From Parcubacteria group bacterium (GTDB lineage Bacteria > Patescibacteriota > Patescibacteriia > Magasanikbacterales > GCA-002688135), in assembly GCA_002688135.1 (NCBI GenBank), contig NZCD01000015.1:1-33374 (forward strand): a DNA stretch of 33,374 nucleotides. The letters are read 5' to 3'. The notes below the pieces were generated by a model. That model searched no databases. It was not told where the DNA came from and saw nothing but the letters and a program-made list of their open reading frames with translations. The first letter of the stretch is position 1. Every line of letters starts with the position of its first letter. Position numbers and translations under genes: made by a program. Shown piece by piece: positions 6,826-14,697 of this stretch.

Positions 6826-9495
6826 ATGATTCCAAACAACTTCACAACAAAATCACAAGAAGCACTCCAACACGCACATCAAATTTCAATAGAAAATGGT
6901 CAGCCTCAAATTGAGCCTATTCATCTTTTTAAGGCACTGATCGAACAATCAAATTCTACGGTGGTTGCAACTGTCGCGAAGCTCGGCATCGATATTAATG
7001 CTATGCGATCATCAATCAACAGATTTCTAGGACGTTTACCAAAACAACAAGGCTACTCAAACAACTCATTCAATGTCGGGCAAATTTATCTCTCACCCGA
7101 GACAATGAGTATTCTCGGAGCTTCCGGCCAAGAAGCTCACAAAATGAAAGACGAATATATTTCAACCGAACATATTTTGCTCGGATTTTTGTCATCTAGA
7201 AATAGTATTCACGGATTACTCCGACATTTTGGCTTGCGATACAATGATGTGCAAAAAACACTCGTAGAAATCCGCGGAAATCAAAAAGTAGATTCACCAG
7301 AACCAGAATCAAAATTCCAAGCGCTCGAAAAATACGGAATTAATCTCACACAATTAGCAAAACAAGAAAAACTCGATCCAGTCATTGGACGAGATATGGA
7401 AATCCGCCGAGTCATGCAAGTAGTTACACGCAGAACAAAAAACAATCCCGTCTTGATCGGCGAACCTGGTGTAGGAAAAACTGCTGTTGCAGAAGGTTTG
7501 GCGCAGCGAATTGCAGATGGAGATGTGCCAGAATCATTGTTAGATAAAGAATTAATCCAGTTAGATTTAGGATCTCTTGTTGCAGGAACAAAATTTCGCG
7601 GTGAATTTGAGGATCGCTTAAAAGCTGTGTTAAAAGAAATCAACAAATCAGAAGGAAACATCATTCTTTTTATTGATGAATTGCACACATTGGTTGGTGC
7701 AGGATCCGCAGAGGGTGCGATTGATGCTGCAAACCTATTAAAACCAGCTCTCGCCCGCGGAGAGCTTCATGCAATCGGCGCAACAACAATCAAGGAATAT
7801 CAAAAATATATTGAAAAAGATGCAGCGCTTGAACGTCGATTTCAGCCATTGATGGTAAAAGAATCGTCCGTAGATGATACGATTGCGATTTTGCGTGGAA
7901 TTAAAGAAAAGTATGAAGTTCATCATGGTGTTCGTATTACTGATGCGGCTGTGATTAAGGCTGCAGAATTGTCAGACAGATACATTTCAGATCGACAACT
8001 CCCAGACAAAGCAATTGATTGTATTGATGAAGCAGCTTCAGCACTCCGAATGGAAATCGATTCTATGCCAGATGATTTAGATCGAATGAAACGAGATCAA
8101 ATGCGACTTGAGATTGAAAAGAAAGCATTGGAAAAAGAAAAGGAAAAAGAAGCAATTGATCGCTTGAAAAAGATTGAGCGTGAATTGGCAGAATTAAAAG
8201 AGAAAAGTTCTGCATTGGAAATCCAATGGAATTCCGAGAAAAAGATTATTTCCAAAATTCGAGATTCCAAAAAGAAATTAGAACAAGCTCGACAAAAAGC
8301 GGAAATCGCCGAACGTCATTCAGATTTGCAAAAAGTTGCAGAAATTCGTTATTCAACGATTCCAGAATTAGAACGTAAAATTTTAGCATCACAAAAAGAT
8401 CTCCAAAAAACACAACTTTCTCGACGCATTTTAAAAGAAGAAGTAAATGATGAGGATATTGCCGCAGTAGTTGCGCGATGGACAGGAATCCCTGTTTCAA
8501 AGATGCTTGAGGAAGAATTGAAAAAATTAGCGCGCATGGAAAAGGAAATCGACCAGCGCGTGATTGGACAATCAGAAGCGGTAACGGCAGTAGCAAATGC
8601 TGTGCGTCGTTCACGTGCGGGAATTGCAGAAGAAAATCGTCCGATTGGATCATTCATTTTCTTGGGTCCAACAGGTGTCGGTAAAACTGAATTAGCGCGC
8701 GCATTAGCTGAATTTATGTTTAATGATGATGAAGCATTGGTACGTATCGACATGTCTGAATACATGGAAAAACATTCGGTCGCGAAAATGACCGGCTCCC
8801 CCCCTGGATATGTTGGCCATGAAGAAGGTGGGCAAATCACAGAAATCATCCGACGCAAGCCATATTCAGTTGTGCTGTTTGATGAGATCGAAAAAGCGCA
8901 TCCAGATGTATTTAATATGTTGTTGCAGATTCTTGAAGATGGTCGACTTACAGATTCAAAAGGACGCATTGTAAACTTCAAAAACACAATCATCATTATG
9001 ACATCAAATGTAGGATCTGAAGATATCTTACGATTATCAGAACGCGGCACACTCGGATTTGGCTCTGAAGAAGAAGATGATTTAGAAAAACGAATGGAAG
9101 ATCGCGTACGTGAAGGATTAAAAGAAGAATTCAAACCAGAGTTCTTGAATCGTTTGGATGAGGTCATAATCTTCCATCCCCTCTCAAAAGAAAACATCAA
9201 AGAAATTGTTGAGTTGCAATTAGATCGCGTTATTGAGCGATTAAACAAAAAGAAAATCAAACTTACGTGCACTGACTTGGTCAAAGATGTCTTGGCGGAG
9301 CGTGGTTATGATGTAACATTCGGCGCACGCCCACTCAAGCGATTAATCCAAACAGAAATCCTAGATCCCCTCGCGATGGAAATCGTAAAAGGAAATGTAA
9401 CTCCAGGAGACACAGTCAAACTCGACGCAGAAAGTGACAAAATCAAACTCGGCGTTGCGGCAACCGTAAAGAAATCCATCAAAACTCCAGCTTAA
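6826..9495 (+). CDS. clpB: ATP-dependent disaggregase ClpB
   Basis: Hexameric AAA+ chaperone that, with DnaK, pulls polypeptides out of aggregates. The 889 residues are complete. They comprise the Clp N-domain (about 1-145), AAA-1 with Walker A GEPGVGKT (212-219) and Walker [12 protein letters not shown], a long Glu/Lys-rich middle coiled coil (about 410-530) that separates ClpB from ClpA/ClpC, AAA-2 with Walker A GPTGVGKT (614-621) and [14 protein letters not shown], and a C-terminal D2-small domain. The promoter is overlapped by a perfect CIRCE operator, so HrcA control is likely. No Shine-Dalgarno sequence is visible. Three CT-rich 7-mers lie immediately before the ATG. The gene is monocistronic, ending at a strong terminator. 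Confidence 0.98.
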   Translation: MIPNNFTTKSQEALQHAHQISIENGQPQIEPIHLFKALIEQSNSTVVATVAKLGIDINAMRSSINRFLGRLPKQQGYSNNSFNVGQIYLSPETMSILGASGQEAHKMKDEYISTEHILLGFLSSRNSIHGLLRHFGLRYNDVQKTLVEIRGNQKVDSPEPESKFQALEKYGINLTQLAKQEKLDPVIGRDMEIRRVMQVVTRRTKNNPVLIGEPGVGKTAVAEGLAQRIADGDVPESLLDKELIQLDLGSLVAGTKFRGEFEDRLKAVLKEINKSEGNIILFIDELHTLVGAGSAEGAIDAANLLKPALARGELHAIGATTIKEYQKYIEKDAALERRFQPLMVKESSVDDTIAILRGIKEKYEVHHGVRITDAAVIKAAELSDRYISDRQLPDKAIDCIDEAASALRMEIDSMPDDLDRMKRDQMRLEIEKKALEKEKEKEAIDRLKKIERELAELKEKSSALEIQWNSEKKIISKIRDSKKKLEQARQKAEIAERHSDLQKVAEIRYSTIPELERKILASQKDLQKTQLSRRILKEEVNDEDIAAVVARWTGIPVSKMLEEELKKLARMEKEIDQRVIGQSEAVTAVANAVRRSRAGIAEENRPIGSFIFLGPTGVGKTELARALAEFMFNDDEALVRIDMSEYMEKHSVAKMTGSPPGYVGHEEGGQITEIIRRKPYSVVLFDEIEKAHPDVFNMLLQILEDGRLTDSKGRIVNFKNTIIIMTSNVGSEDILRLSERGTLGFGSEEEDDLEKRMEDRVREGLKEEFKPEFLNRLDEVIIFHPLSKENIKEIVELQLDRVIERLNKKKIKLTCTDLVKDVLAERGYDVTFGARPLKRLIQTEILDPLAMEIVKGNVTPGDTVKLDAESDKIKLGVAATVKKSIKTPA

Positions 9496-9500
9496 AAAGA

Positions 9501-9533
9501 AAATGATCGAAGTCCGACTTCGATCATTTTTTA
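9501..9533 (+). terminator. Intrinsic terminator of clpB
   Basis: AAATGATCGAAGT (9501-9513), CCG loop, ACTTCGATCATTT (9517-9529), followed by TTT. A perfect 13-bp stem just after the clpB stop. Confidence 0.92.
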
Positions 9534-9540
9534 TTTGGAT

Positions 9541-9568
9541 AAAAAAAGGGGGGACGCATTGCGTCCCC
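9541..9568 (-). terminator. Intrinsic terminator of the candidate minus-strand RNA
   Basis: Minus strand: GGGGACGC (9568-9561), AAT loop, GCGTCCCC (9557-9550), then CC and TTTTTTT (9547-9541). It directly faces the clpB terminator, as expected for two convergent transcripts. A second 9-bp hairpin (CGAAATTCG / CGAATTTCG, + 9572-9593) stands just before it. Confidence 0.9.
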
Positions 9569-9979
9569 ACACGAAATTCGCAAGCGAATTTCGGGGTCTT
9601 GGCGGTACATCATGTTGCCGCTCAAGTTGTCTGATTAGGTTCGGGGGTCGGGCAGTCGCAATGAAAGGCAACACCCCACCCCCTATGCATTTTGTACGCG
9701 TAGCCAAGCTACTGTTAGTAGCAACAACTACCGTTACGTCGTGTTCAGGTTTCCAGACTCGTTCCGACGTGATTGATTTTAGTCGGTCAAATACTCTCTA
9801 AGTCAGTACAAGTTCGACTTCATCGCTCCTGGCCAGGATACATCCGGTAAATCTAGGTTATGAGTATATCCAGTACTCATCTATGGACATTGCGACGTGA
9901 AAGTTGAGTAAGTTTGCAAGAACACATTGCTGACGCCATACGCTACCTACACTAGAATAACGCGGTCTTCAACGTGGAT
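9541..9979 (-). ncRNA. Candidate structured non-coding RNA (about 440 nt), unknown family
   Basis: This is the only long stretch of the window without a credible protein gene. It has a strong minus-strand promoter (TTGACA, 17 nt, TATTCT with extended -10) and a strong minus-strand terminator. Between them I see no ORF of useful length on that strand, but many helices: ATGAGTA/TACTCAT (+ 9860-9866/9874-9880), ACGTCG/CGACGT (9736-9741/9765-9770) and CGAAATTCG/CGAATTTCG (9572-9593). Two further helices interlock: GGGGGT (9683-9678) with ACCCCC (9648-9643), and GTTGCC (9672-9667) with GGCAAC (9619-9614), an H-type pseudoknot. I looked for tmRNA (TTCGA T-loop, tag ending in Ala-Ala), RNase P RNA (GAGGAAAGTC core) and SRP RNA landmarks and found none. 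A diverged known RNA remains possible. Confidence 0.65.
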
Positions 9980-9985
9980 GATAAT

Positions 9986-10014
9986 AGAATAACACAAATC
10001 CCGCTCATTGTCAA
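9986..10014 (-). promoter_or_regulatory. Promoter of the candidate ncRNA
   Basis: Minus strand: TTGACA (10014-10009), 17-nt spacer, TATTCT (9991-9986) with TGT before it (extended -10). The -35 hexamer overlaps the -35 of the divergent promoter at 10008-10036. The TGTGTTATTCT segment is shared with the promoter at 16791-16819. Confidence 0.8.
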
Positions 10015-10036
10015 CCCTTTGCAAAAAACGTATAAT
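10008..10036 (+). promoter_or_regulatory. Promoter of the secreted protein gene at 10045
   Basis: TTGTCA (10008-10013), 17-nt spacer, TATAAT (10031-10036, perfect). Eight nt separate the -10 from the ATG at 10045, predicting a leaderless mRNA if that start is used. Confidence 0.85.
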
Positions 10037-10044
10037 ATGGCTGT

Positions 10045-11421
10045 ATGATAAGAGATCCCTCGACTTCGCTCGGAATGACAATCTTCCTTATTTTAGTTAT
10101 GTTGGTACCGATGGCAACATTTGCGGAAGAAGAATTCAATCCAAGTTTTGTGATAACTGATAAAGATTTGGTGAGTGTAGGAACAATGGATGTCGATGAT
10201 ATTCAGAATCTTTTGGATGCGCATAATGGTGCACTAAAATCTCTTCGGTTTTTTGATATAGATGGCGAGCAAAAATCTGCAGCAGAAATTATCTATGGCG
10301 CAGCACAGCGGAACAATATAAACCCTCGTGTTCTAATTGTCATGCTGCAAAAAGAAATGTCACTCATTACAGATCCATCCCCTTCTCTCTCACAACTGAA
10401 TTGGGCAACGGGATTTGCCGTATGTGATTCATGTGATGTGAATGATCCTGGCGTAAAAAAACACATGGGATTTGCAACACAAGTAGATTCCACCGCAGCG
10501 CTCTTCAGATTCTACATCGAAAACAAGCGCTCACATCCATGGATCAAACGAGCACTAAAAGAATATAAAATCGATGATAAAGTCGTAGTTCCTGTAAATG
10601 ACGCAACCGCATTTCTCTACACATACACTCCGCATTTAGAAGGAAACAGAAATTTTAGAACGATTTGGCGACGATGGTTTGAGCGTGATTATCCAGACGG
10701 GTTGTTAGTAAAGGCAGATCAAGATCCGAATGTTTGGTATTTAGAACGTGGAAAACGCCGCCGCGTAACCTCAATGTCAGTACTTGTTTCATACTTTGAC
10801 GAGAATGACATTGTGACAATTGACAAGGCAGACATAAACATGATTGATGAAGGGATTCCGATGAGTTATGAAAACTACTCACTCTTAAGGCAAGGAATAA
10901 GAACATATTTATTGGTAGATGAAGAGTTATTACAATTTGCATCTGCAGAAGCCATGCGCTCACTTGGATTTAATCCGCTGGAAATTATTGATGTCGTACC
11001 TTCTGAAATCGCTCATTACAACCTCGGAACAATGATCACATCTGCTTCTGCATATCCAACAGGCGCATTATTACAAGCTCGAGATTCAACACTCACATAC
11101 TATGTTAAAAATGGCGTAAAGCATGAAATACTCAATAATGGATTACTTGCAACAAATTTTAATAATGAACCTCCGGTAGTCATTGATGACGACGCACTCG
11201 CAGATTATTTTGATGGAGATCCAGTAACATTCAAAGATGGCTCGCTAGTCGCAAATATCGGAAATTCAAAAGTATATTTAATCTCAAATGGAGAACGAAG
11301 ATATATTCCCGACGAACAAACATTCGCACAACTAGGATTTTCATTTGAGGATGTTGCATGGGTTGGTGACACACTATTTGAGCTACACCCTGAAGCAGAC
11401 GCCCTACAAAGTGCATCATAA
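10045..11421 (+). CDS. Secreted protein: lysozyme-like N-terminal region plus repeated YxxxxGKRRxV modules
   Basis: No named function can be assigned. The protein has a signal peptide with core MTIFLILVMLVPMATFA and an acidic mature start. Residues ~60-190 contain AAQRNNINPRVLIVMLQKEMSLI and WATGFAVCDSC, reminiscent of lysozyme/glucosaminidase-type hydrolases. After residue ~225 come diverged repeats of about 70 residues built on VWYLERGKRRRV, TYYVKNGVKHEI and VYLISNGERRYI, which suggest a surface-binding array. The first ten codons (MIRDPSTSLG) are encoded by a dispersed palindromic repeat. The start at 10045 fits the promoter spacing (8 nt after TATAAT), whereas an internal ATG at 10075 would exclude the repeat. 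The repeat-encoded Arg may supply the positive n-region of the signal peptide. Cell-surface location is inferred. Confidence 0.85.
   Translation: MIRDPSTSLGMTIFLILVMLVPMATFAEEEFNPSFVITDKDLVSVGTMDVDDIQNLLDAHNGALKSLRFFDIDGEQKSAAEIIYGAAQRNNINPRVLIVMLQKEMSLITDPSPSLSQLNWATGFAVCDSCDVNDPGVKKHMGFATQVDSTAALFRFYIENKRSHPWIKRALKEYKIDDKVVVPVNDATAFLYTYTPHLEGNRNFRTIWRRWFERDYPDGLLVKADQDPNVWYLERGKRRRVTSMSVLVSYFDENDIVTIDKADINMIDEGIPMSYENYSLLRQGIRTYLLVDEELLQFASAEAMRSLGFNPLEIIDVVPSEIAHYNLGTMITSASAYPTGALLQARDSTLTYYVKNGVKHEILNNGLLATNFNNEPPVVIDDDALADYFDGDPVTFKDGSLVANIGNSKVYLISNGERRYIPDEQTFAQLGFSFEDVAWVGDTLFELHPEADALQSAS
10051..10079. repeat. Dispersed palindrome, CCCGAGCGAAGTCGAGGG type, copy 2 (inside a coding start)
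   Basis: Inverted-orientation copy with core CCCTCGACTTCGCTCGG. It lies immediately after the ATG at 10045 and encodes DPSTSLGMT. It ends in the alternative ATG at 10075. Confidence 0.8.
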
Positions 11422-11429
11422 ATAACATC

Positions 11430-11496
11430 GTCATTCCGGCGTAGGCCGGAATCCATCTTACTAAATGGCATGGATCCCGGCCTACGCCGAGATGAC
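11430..11496. repeat. Long inverted repeat of the CCGGCGTAGGCCGG type
   Basis: Two 27-nt arms (11430-11456 and 11470-11496) are reverse complements apart from a few mismatches, with a 13-nt loop. Each arm is itself palindromic (TTCCGGCGTAGGCCGGAA in the left arm). The element sits between the secreted protein and the LigB-like gene. No T-run follows, so it is a strong hairpin but not a standard terminator. A spurious in-frame ATG at 11470 lies in the right arm. Confidence 0.9.
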
Positions 11497-11505
11497 ACAT
11501 TGTAT

Positions 11506-12300
11506 ATGTCCCTACACTTCGCTGCTGTCGTACCACATTCTCCCCTACTCCATAAAGTCATCGGCAAAAAAGCTGTCGGTGATTTTGATGATACATTGAA
11601 ATCACTCAAAAAAGTAAAAAAAGAATTATACATCGCTCAACTAGATACATTATTTATTCTCTCACCACACGGCCCACAGCGCGCACATTCATTTACAATT
11701 TCCGGCCATCCAGAATTACATATTGATTTAAAAAGTTTTGGAGATTTAATTACAGAAGGTACATTCAAAGTTGATACACATGTAGTTTCAAATATTCGTG
11801 AAGCAGGAAAAAAAGAAGAAGTTCCGTTTATGATAGATGGATCAGGAGAATGTGATTATGCCGCTGCGATCCCCTTGCTTCAGTTCAAAGATTCAATGAA
11901 GCATACGAAAATTATTATCATAAGGTCATCCCAGCTCAACGCACGGGCTCACATAGATTGCGGATATATTTTGAAAGGAATTGCAATGCAATCAAACAAA
12001 CGAATGGGGGTTTTAGCTTCTGCAGATTTGTCACACGCACTCACAACTTCATCCCCAGCAGGATTCAACAAGAGTGCAGAAAAATTTGATAAAAAAATTC
12101 AGGAGATTATTGAAGATGCAAACCTAGAAGATTTGATGAACATGAAGCAGAAATTCGTAGATAGTGCTGCTACGTGTTCATATGGCCCATTATTAATGCT
12201 GTTTGGAATGCTCAATCGAGTGAAAACAAAAACAAAAGTTCTGTCATACGAAGCACCTCATGGAGTTGGACACATCACTACTTTATTTAAATTTCATTAG
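11506..12300 (+). CDS. LigB/MEMO-superfamily protein (class III extradiol dioxygenase-like)
   Basis: The 264 residues start MSLHFAAVVPHSPLL and include LFILSPHGPQRAHSF, GSGECDYAAAIPLLQF, GVLASADLSHAL and a C-terminal GVGHITTLFKFH. These match the arrangement of LigB-type class III extradiol dioxygenases and the related AmmeMemoRadiSam B/MEMO proteins, in which His residues bind a metal. Whether it is an enzyme here is unknown; ring cleavage seems out of place in this genome context. The frame extends upstream to an ATG at 11470, but that segment is the arm of a dispersed inverted repeat, so I choose 11506. It lies 12 nt before priA and is probably co-transcribed with priA-def. Confidence 0.8.
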   Translation: MSLHFAAVVPHSPLLHKVIGKKAVGDFDDTLKSLKKVKKELYIAQLDTLFILSPHGPQRAHSFTISGHPELHIDLKSFGDLITEGTFKVDTHVVSNIREAGKKEEVPFMIDGSGECDYAAAIPLLQFKDSMKHTKIIIIRSSQLNARAHIDCGYILKGIAMQSNKRMGVLASADLSHALTTSSPAGFNKSAEKFDKKIQEIIEDANLEDLMNMKQKFVDSAATCSYGPLLMLFGMLNRVKTKTKVLSYEAPHGVGHITTLFKFH

Positions 12301-12312
12301 GGGTGTTGTTAT

Positions 12313-14109
12313 ATGATCGCTCACGTCATTCCACTAAAACGCATGCCCATGAAAATGGCATATTTTGATTACACAATTCCGGATGGGATGGATATTAAAA
12401 TAGGACAACTTGTAGAAATTCCATTCCGATCAAGTACACTATTGGGTTGTGTGTCTGGAACAACAAATAAATCACAACACAAGGGATCGCTAAAACCAGT
12501 CGCAAGACTATTGAATGAAACCCCATTTCTGTCAGAGAGATCGATTAATTTGGCGATCGAAACAGCACGCGTATACGGCGTAGCACCAAGTGTCATTATC
12601 ACCATGATGCTTCCATCATTACAAAAAAGAGCTCTCACAAACTTAGAATTAAAACCGATTATAGAGAAAAGAGGTTCATCCACAAAAAAAGTAATACGTT
12701 ACATGGACGAACAATCTTTAGAGGAAAAAATAAAATCCGGAATTAAGAACAACAAAAAACAGATTCTGATCCTAGCACCAACACTATCAAGATTATTAGA
12801 AGTGAGGAATTATGATTTTGATGCTGTCTCATGGGAAAGTACGATGTCAGTGAAAAGTAAGCGCGAGGCATGGCAAAAAATCCGAAACGGCACTCCGGTT
12901 ATCATGGGGATGAGATCCGCTGTTTTCTTGCCATTATACAACCTAGAAAAAATACTAATAATAGATGAAGAAGAACAAGATCATAAAAGCTGGGATCAGG
13001 CTCCTCGATATCGAGTGCATGATATTGCGGAACGTTTAGGTGTGGATGTTACATATTTTAGTCGCACGCCAACTTTCACTACTGTGCACAACACAACAAA
13101 AAAAAATCTCTCGCAAATCGGAAAAAGAAAACCAACAAACATCACGATCGCAGACATTGCAAAAGAACGAGGATCTGGAAATTACGATGTTGTGAGCTCC
13201 ACGCTCGAAGCGCAAATACGTAAAAAAGTTGAAGATAAACAAAATGTATTTCTCTTCATAAATAAAAAAGGTTTTGCGCAATTATTACGTTGTAGAGATT
13301 GTGGATTCATCTTTTCATGCGTATCTTGTTTTTTGCCCTACACTCTTTCAGACAATAAAGCGCTCTGTCGACATTGCAAAAGTGCAGCTGAAATTCCCAC
13401 AAAATGTCACAAATGTGGAGGCATTACATTGCGGTATCAAGGAACTGGTGTGCAGCAAATCGCTCATTGGGCAGGAAAAGAATTTGCGCATAAAGCAAAT
13501 ATTATTGAATGGACAGCAGATGATGAACATGAGCAATTACCAACAGAAAAACCTATCATCATTGTCGGAACCACAGCCGCTATTTCAAATGTACAATCTA
13601 AAAATATCAAACTATTCGGGGTAGTGGATGCGGATCACATTCTAAATATTCCTGAATATGATGCTGCAGAACGAGGATTGGCACTCTTTGTAAAATTACT
13701 AACAATGGCGCAAAAAAGTGAGGCAGATTTCGTAGTACAAACACAAGCACCAAATCATGTAGTATTTGAAACACTCATTTCTGGCAAGCTCCAGCCATTT
13801 ATCAAAACGGAAAATTCTGTGCGAAAACAATTGCGATATCCTCCATATTCAAAGTTAATGAAAATAGCAATGGAGTCTCAAAAAGCAATATCAACACTGC
13901 AAAACCTCGCTGAAACAATCAAACAAAACATGAAAGAGATTGATGTAGTAGCGTATCCTCTGCTTCCTGAAACTCGTGGAAAAAATAAAAGATATGCGCT
14001 GTTATGCAAACTTGATTCCGAGAAATGGTGGAAGCAAGCGCAAGAAATTACACCTCTTTTGAAACAAGGCATGAAGGTTGACATAGATCCAAATTCTCTG
14101 TTATCGTAA
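12313..14109 (+). CDS. priA: PriA-like primosomal protein lacking helicase motor motifs
   Basis: PriA normally recognises stalled forks and reloads the replicative helicase. The 598 residues align in order with PriA: an N-terminal 3'-DNA-binding region (FDYTIPDGMDIKIGQLVEIPF), a helicase-like region with IIDEEEQDHKSWDQAPRYRVHD (217-236), and four intact CxxC zinc pairs (C327/330, 336/339, 352/355, 365/368). The C-terminal domain follows (RYPPYSKLMKIA, VDIDPNSLLS). The Walker A motif (GxTGSGKTE in active PriA) is absent before KKQILILAPTLSR. Walker B is DEEE rather than DEEH, and the AGRAGR motif VI is replaced by LLTMAQKSE. It is therefore probably not a helicase, as noted for actinobacterial PriA. 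A GGGGTG ribosome-binding site precedes the ATG, and def and fmt follow, a classic neighbourhood. Confidence 0.9.
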   Translation: MIAHVIPLKRMPMKMAYFDYTIPDGMDIKIGQLVEIPFRSSTLLGCVSGTTNKSQHKGSLKPVARLLNETPFLSERSINLAIETARVYGVAPSVIITMMLPSLQKRALTNLELKPIIEKRGSSTKKVIRYMDEQSLEEKIKSGIKNNKKQILILAPTLSRLLEVRNYDFDAVSWESTMSVKSKREAWQKIRNGTPVIMGMRSAVFLPLYNLEKILIIDEEEQDHKSWDQAPRYRVHDIAERLGVDVTYFSRTPTFTTVHNTTKKNLSQIGKRKPTNITIADIAKERGSGNYDVVSSTLEAQIRKKVEDKQNVFLFINKKGFAQLLRCRDCGFIFSCVSCFLPYTLSDNKALCRHCKSAAEIPTKCHKCGGITLRYQGTGVQQIAHWAGKEFAHKANIIEWTADDEHEQLPTEKPIIIVGTTAAISNVQSKNIKLFGVVDADHILNIPEYDAAERGLALFVKLLTMAQKSEADFVVQTQAPNHVVFETLISGKLQPFIKTENSVRKQLRYPPYSKLMKIAMESQKAISTLQNLAETIKQNMKEIDVVAYPLLPETRGKNKRYALLCKLDSEKWWKQAQEITPLLKQGMKVDIDPNSLLS

Positions 14110-14118
14110 TTGCGATTT

Positions 14119-14628
14119 ATGACTATCGCCCCAGCAAAAAAGGGACTCACAGTTCTAACAGATCCAAATCCACAACTTCGAAAGGTTTCGGAGGATGTTT
14201 CTGTTGAGGAATTACAAACAGACGAAATGAAAAAGTTTCTATCAGAATTATATAAAACAATGCTTGATGATGACGGAATTGGAATCGCAGCACCACAGGT
14301 TGGCGTGGCAAAAAGAATTTGTTTTATTTCTGATGTAGGGAAAAATCCGCGCGTTCTTATCAATCCCGAAATTGCATGGAGTTCCAAAACAATGATTAGT
14401 ATGCAAGAAGGATGTCTGTCAGTTCCAAATGTGTTTGGTCCAGTGACTCGTCCAAAAGCTGTCCATATAAAGGCATTAGATGAAAACGGAAAGAAGCTGA
14501 AGATAAAAGCAAAAGGGTGGCTCTCGCGTGTCACACAACATGAAATTGACCATTTAGATGGCATTCTATTCGTAGATAAAGCAGATTACTTAGAAAAAAA
14601 TAATGATGAAAAACAATCACTTCTCTAA
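14119..14628 (+). CDS. def: Peptide deformylase
   Basis: Metalloenzyme that removes the formyl group from the N-terminal Met of new proteins at the ribosome. All three family motifs are present: GIGIAAPQ (53-60), EGCLSVP (97-103, metal ligand C99) and HEIDH (141-145, two His ligands and catalytic Glu). The 169 residues are normal length. The frame also opens with a TTG at 14110, directly after the priA stop, but the ATG at 14119 is the more credible start. The priA-def-fmt order is widely conserved, and def undoes the reaction carried out by the next gene. Translation is probably coupled to priA. Confidence 0.97.
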   Translation: MTIAPAKKGLTVLTDPNPQLRKVSEDVSVEELQTDEMKKFLSELYKTMLDDDGIGIAAPQVGVAKRICFISDVGKNPRVLINPEIAWSSKTMISMQEGCLSVPNVFGPVTRPKAVHIKALDENGKKLKIKAKGWLSRVTQHEIDHLDGILFVDKADYLEKNNDEKQSLL

Positions 14629-14652
14629 ATCAGAATCAAGCCCAATCAACTC

Positions 14653-14681
14653 GTCATCCCGAGCGTTTTAGTCGAGGGATC
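14653..14681. repeat. Dispersed palindrome, CCCGAGCGTTTTAGTCGAGGG type, copy 3
   Basis: GTCATCCCGAGCG, TTTTA, GTCGAGGGATCC in the def-fmt gap. Same frame as the copy at 5379-5404, but with a different centre. It ends 17 nt before the GTG of fmt. Confidence 0.75.
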
Positions 14682-14697
14682 CCTCTTATTCAAACTT

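Noticed and set aside
8349-9284. Long antisense open frame inside clpB
   Set aside because: Mirror of the clpB codon pattern, Ser/Arg-rich low-information translation, no initiation signals.
9535-9801. 88-codon plus-strand open frame in the ncRNA region
   Set aside because: It starts in the facing terminator, reads through its stem, has no ribosome-binding site, and its sequence is Arg/Cys/Ser-rich without protein character.
9541-9979. tmRNA, RNase P RNA or SRP RNA identity for the candidate RNA
   Set aside because: No tRNA-like 3' end with TTCGA, no tag frame ending in Ala-Ala before a stop, no GAGGAAAGTC core and no GGAAG/AGCAG SRP loop. A very diverged member cannot be excluded without a covariance search.
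11470-11505. Upstream ATG as start of the LigB-like gene
   Set aside because: The extra 12 codons are the arm of a dispersed inverted repeat and precede the conserved N-terminus.
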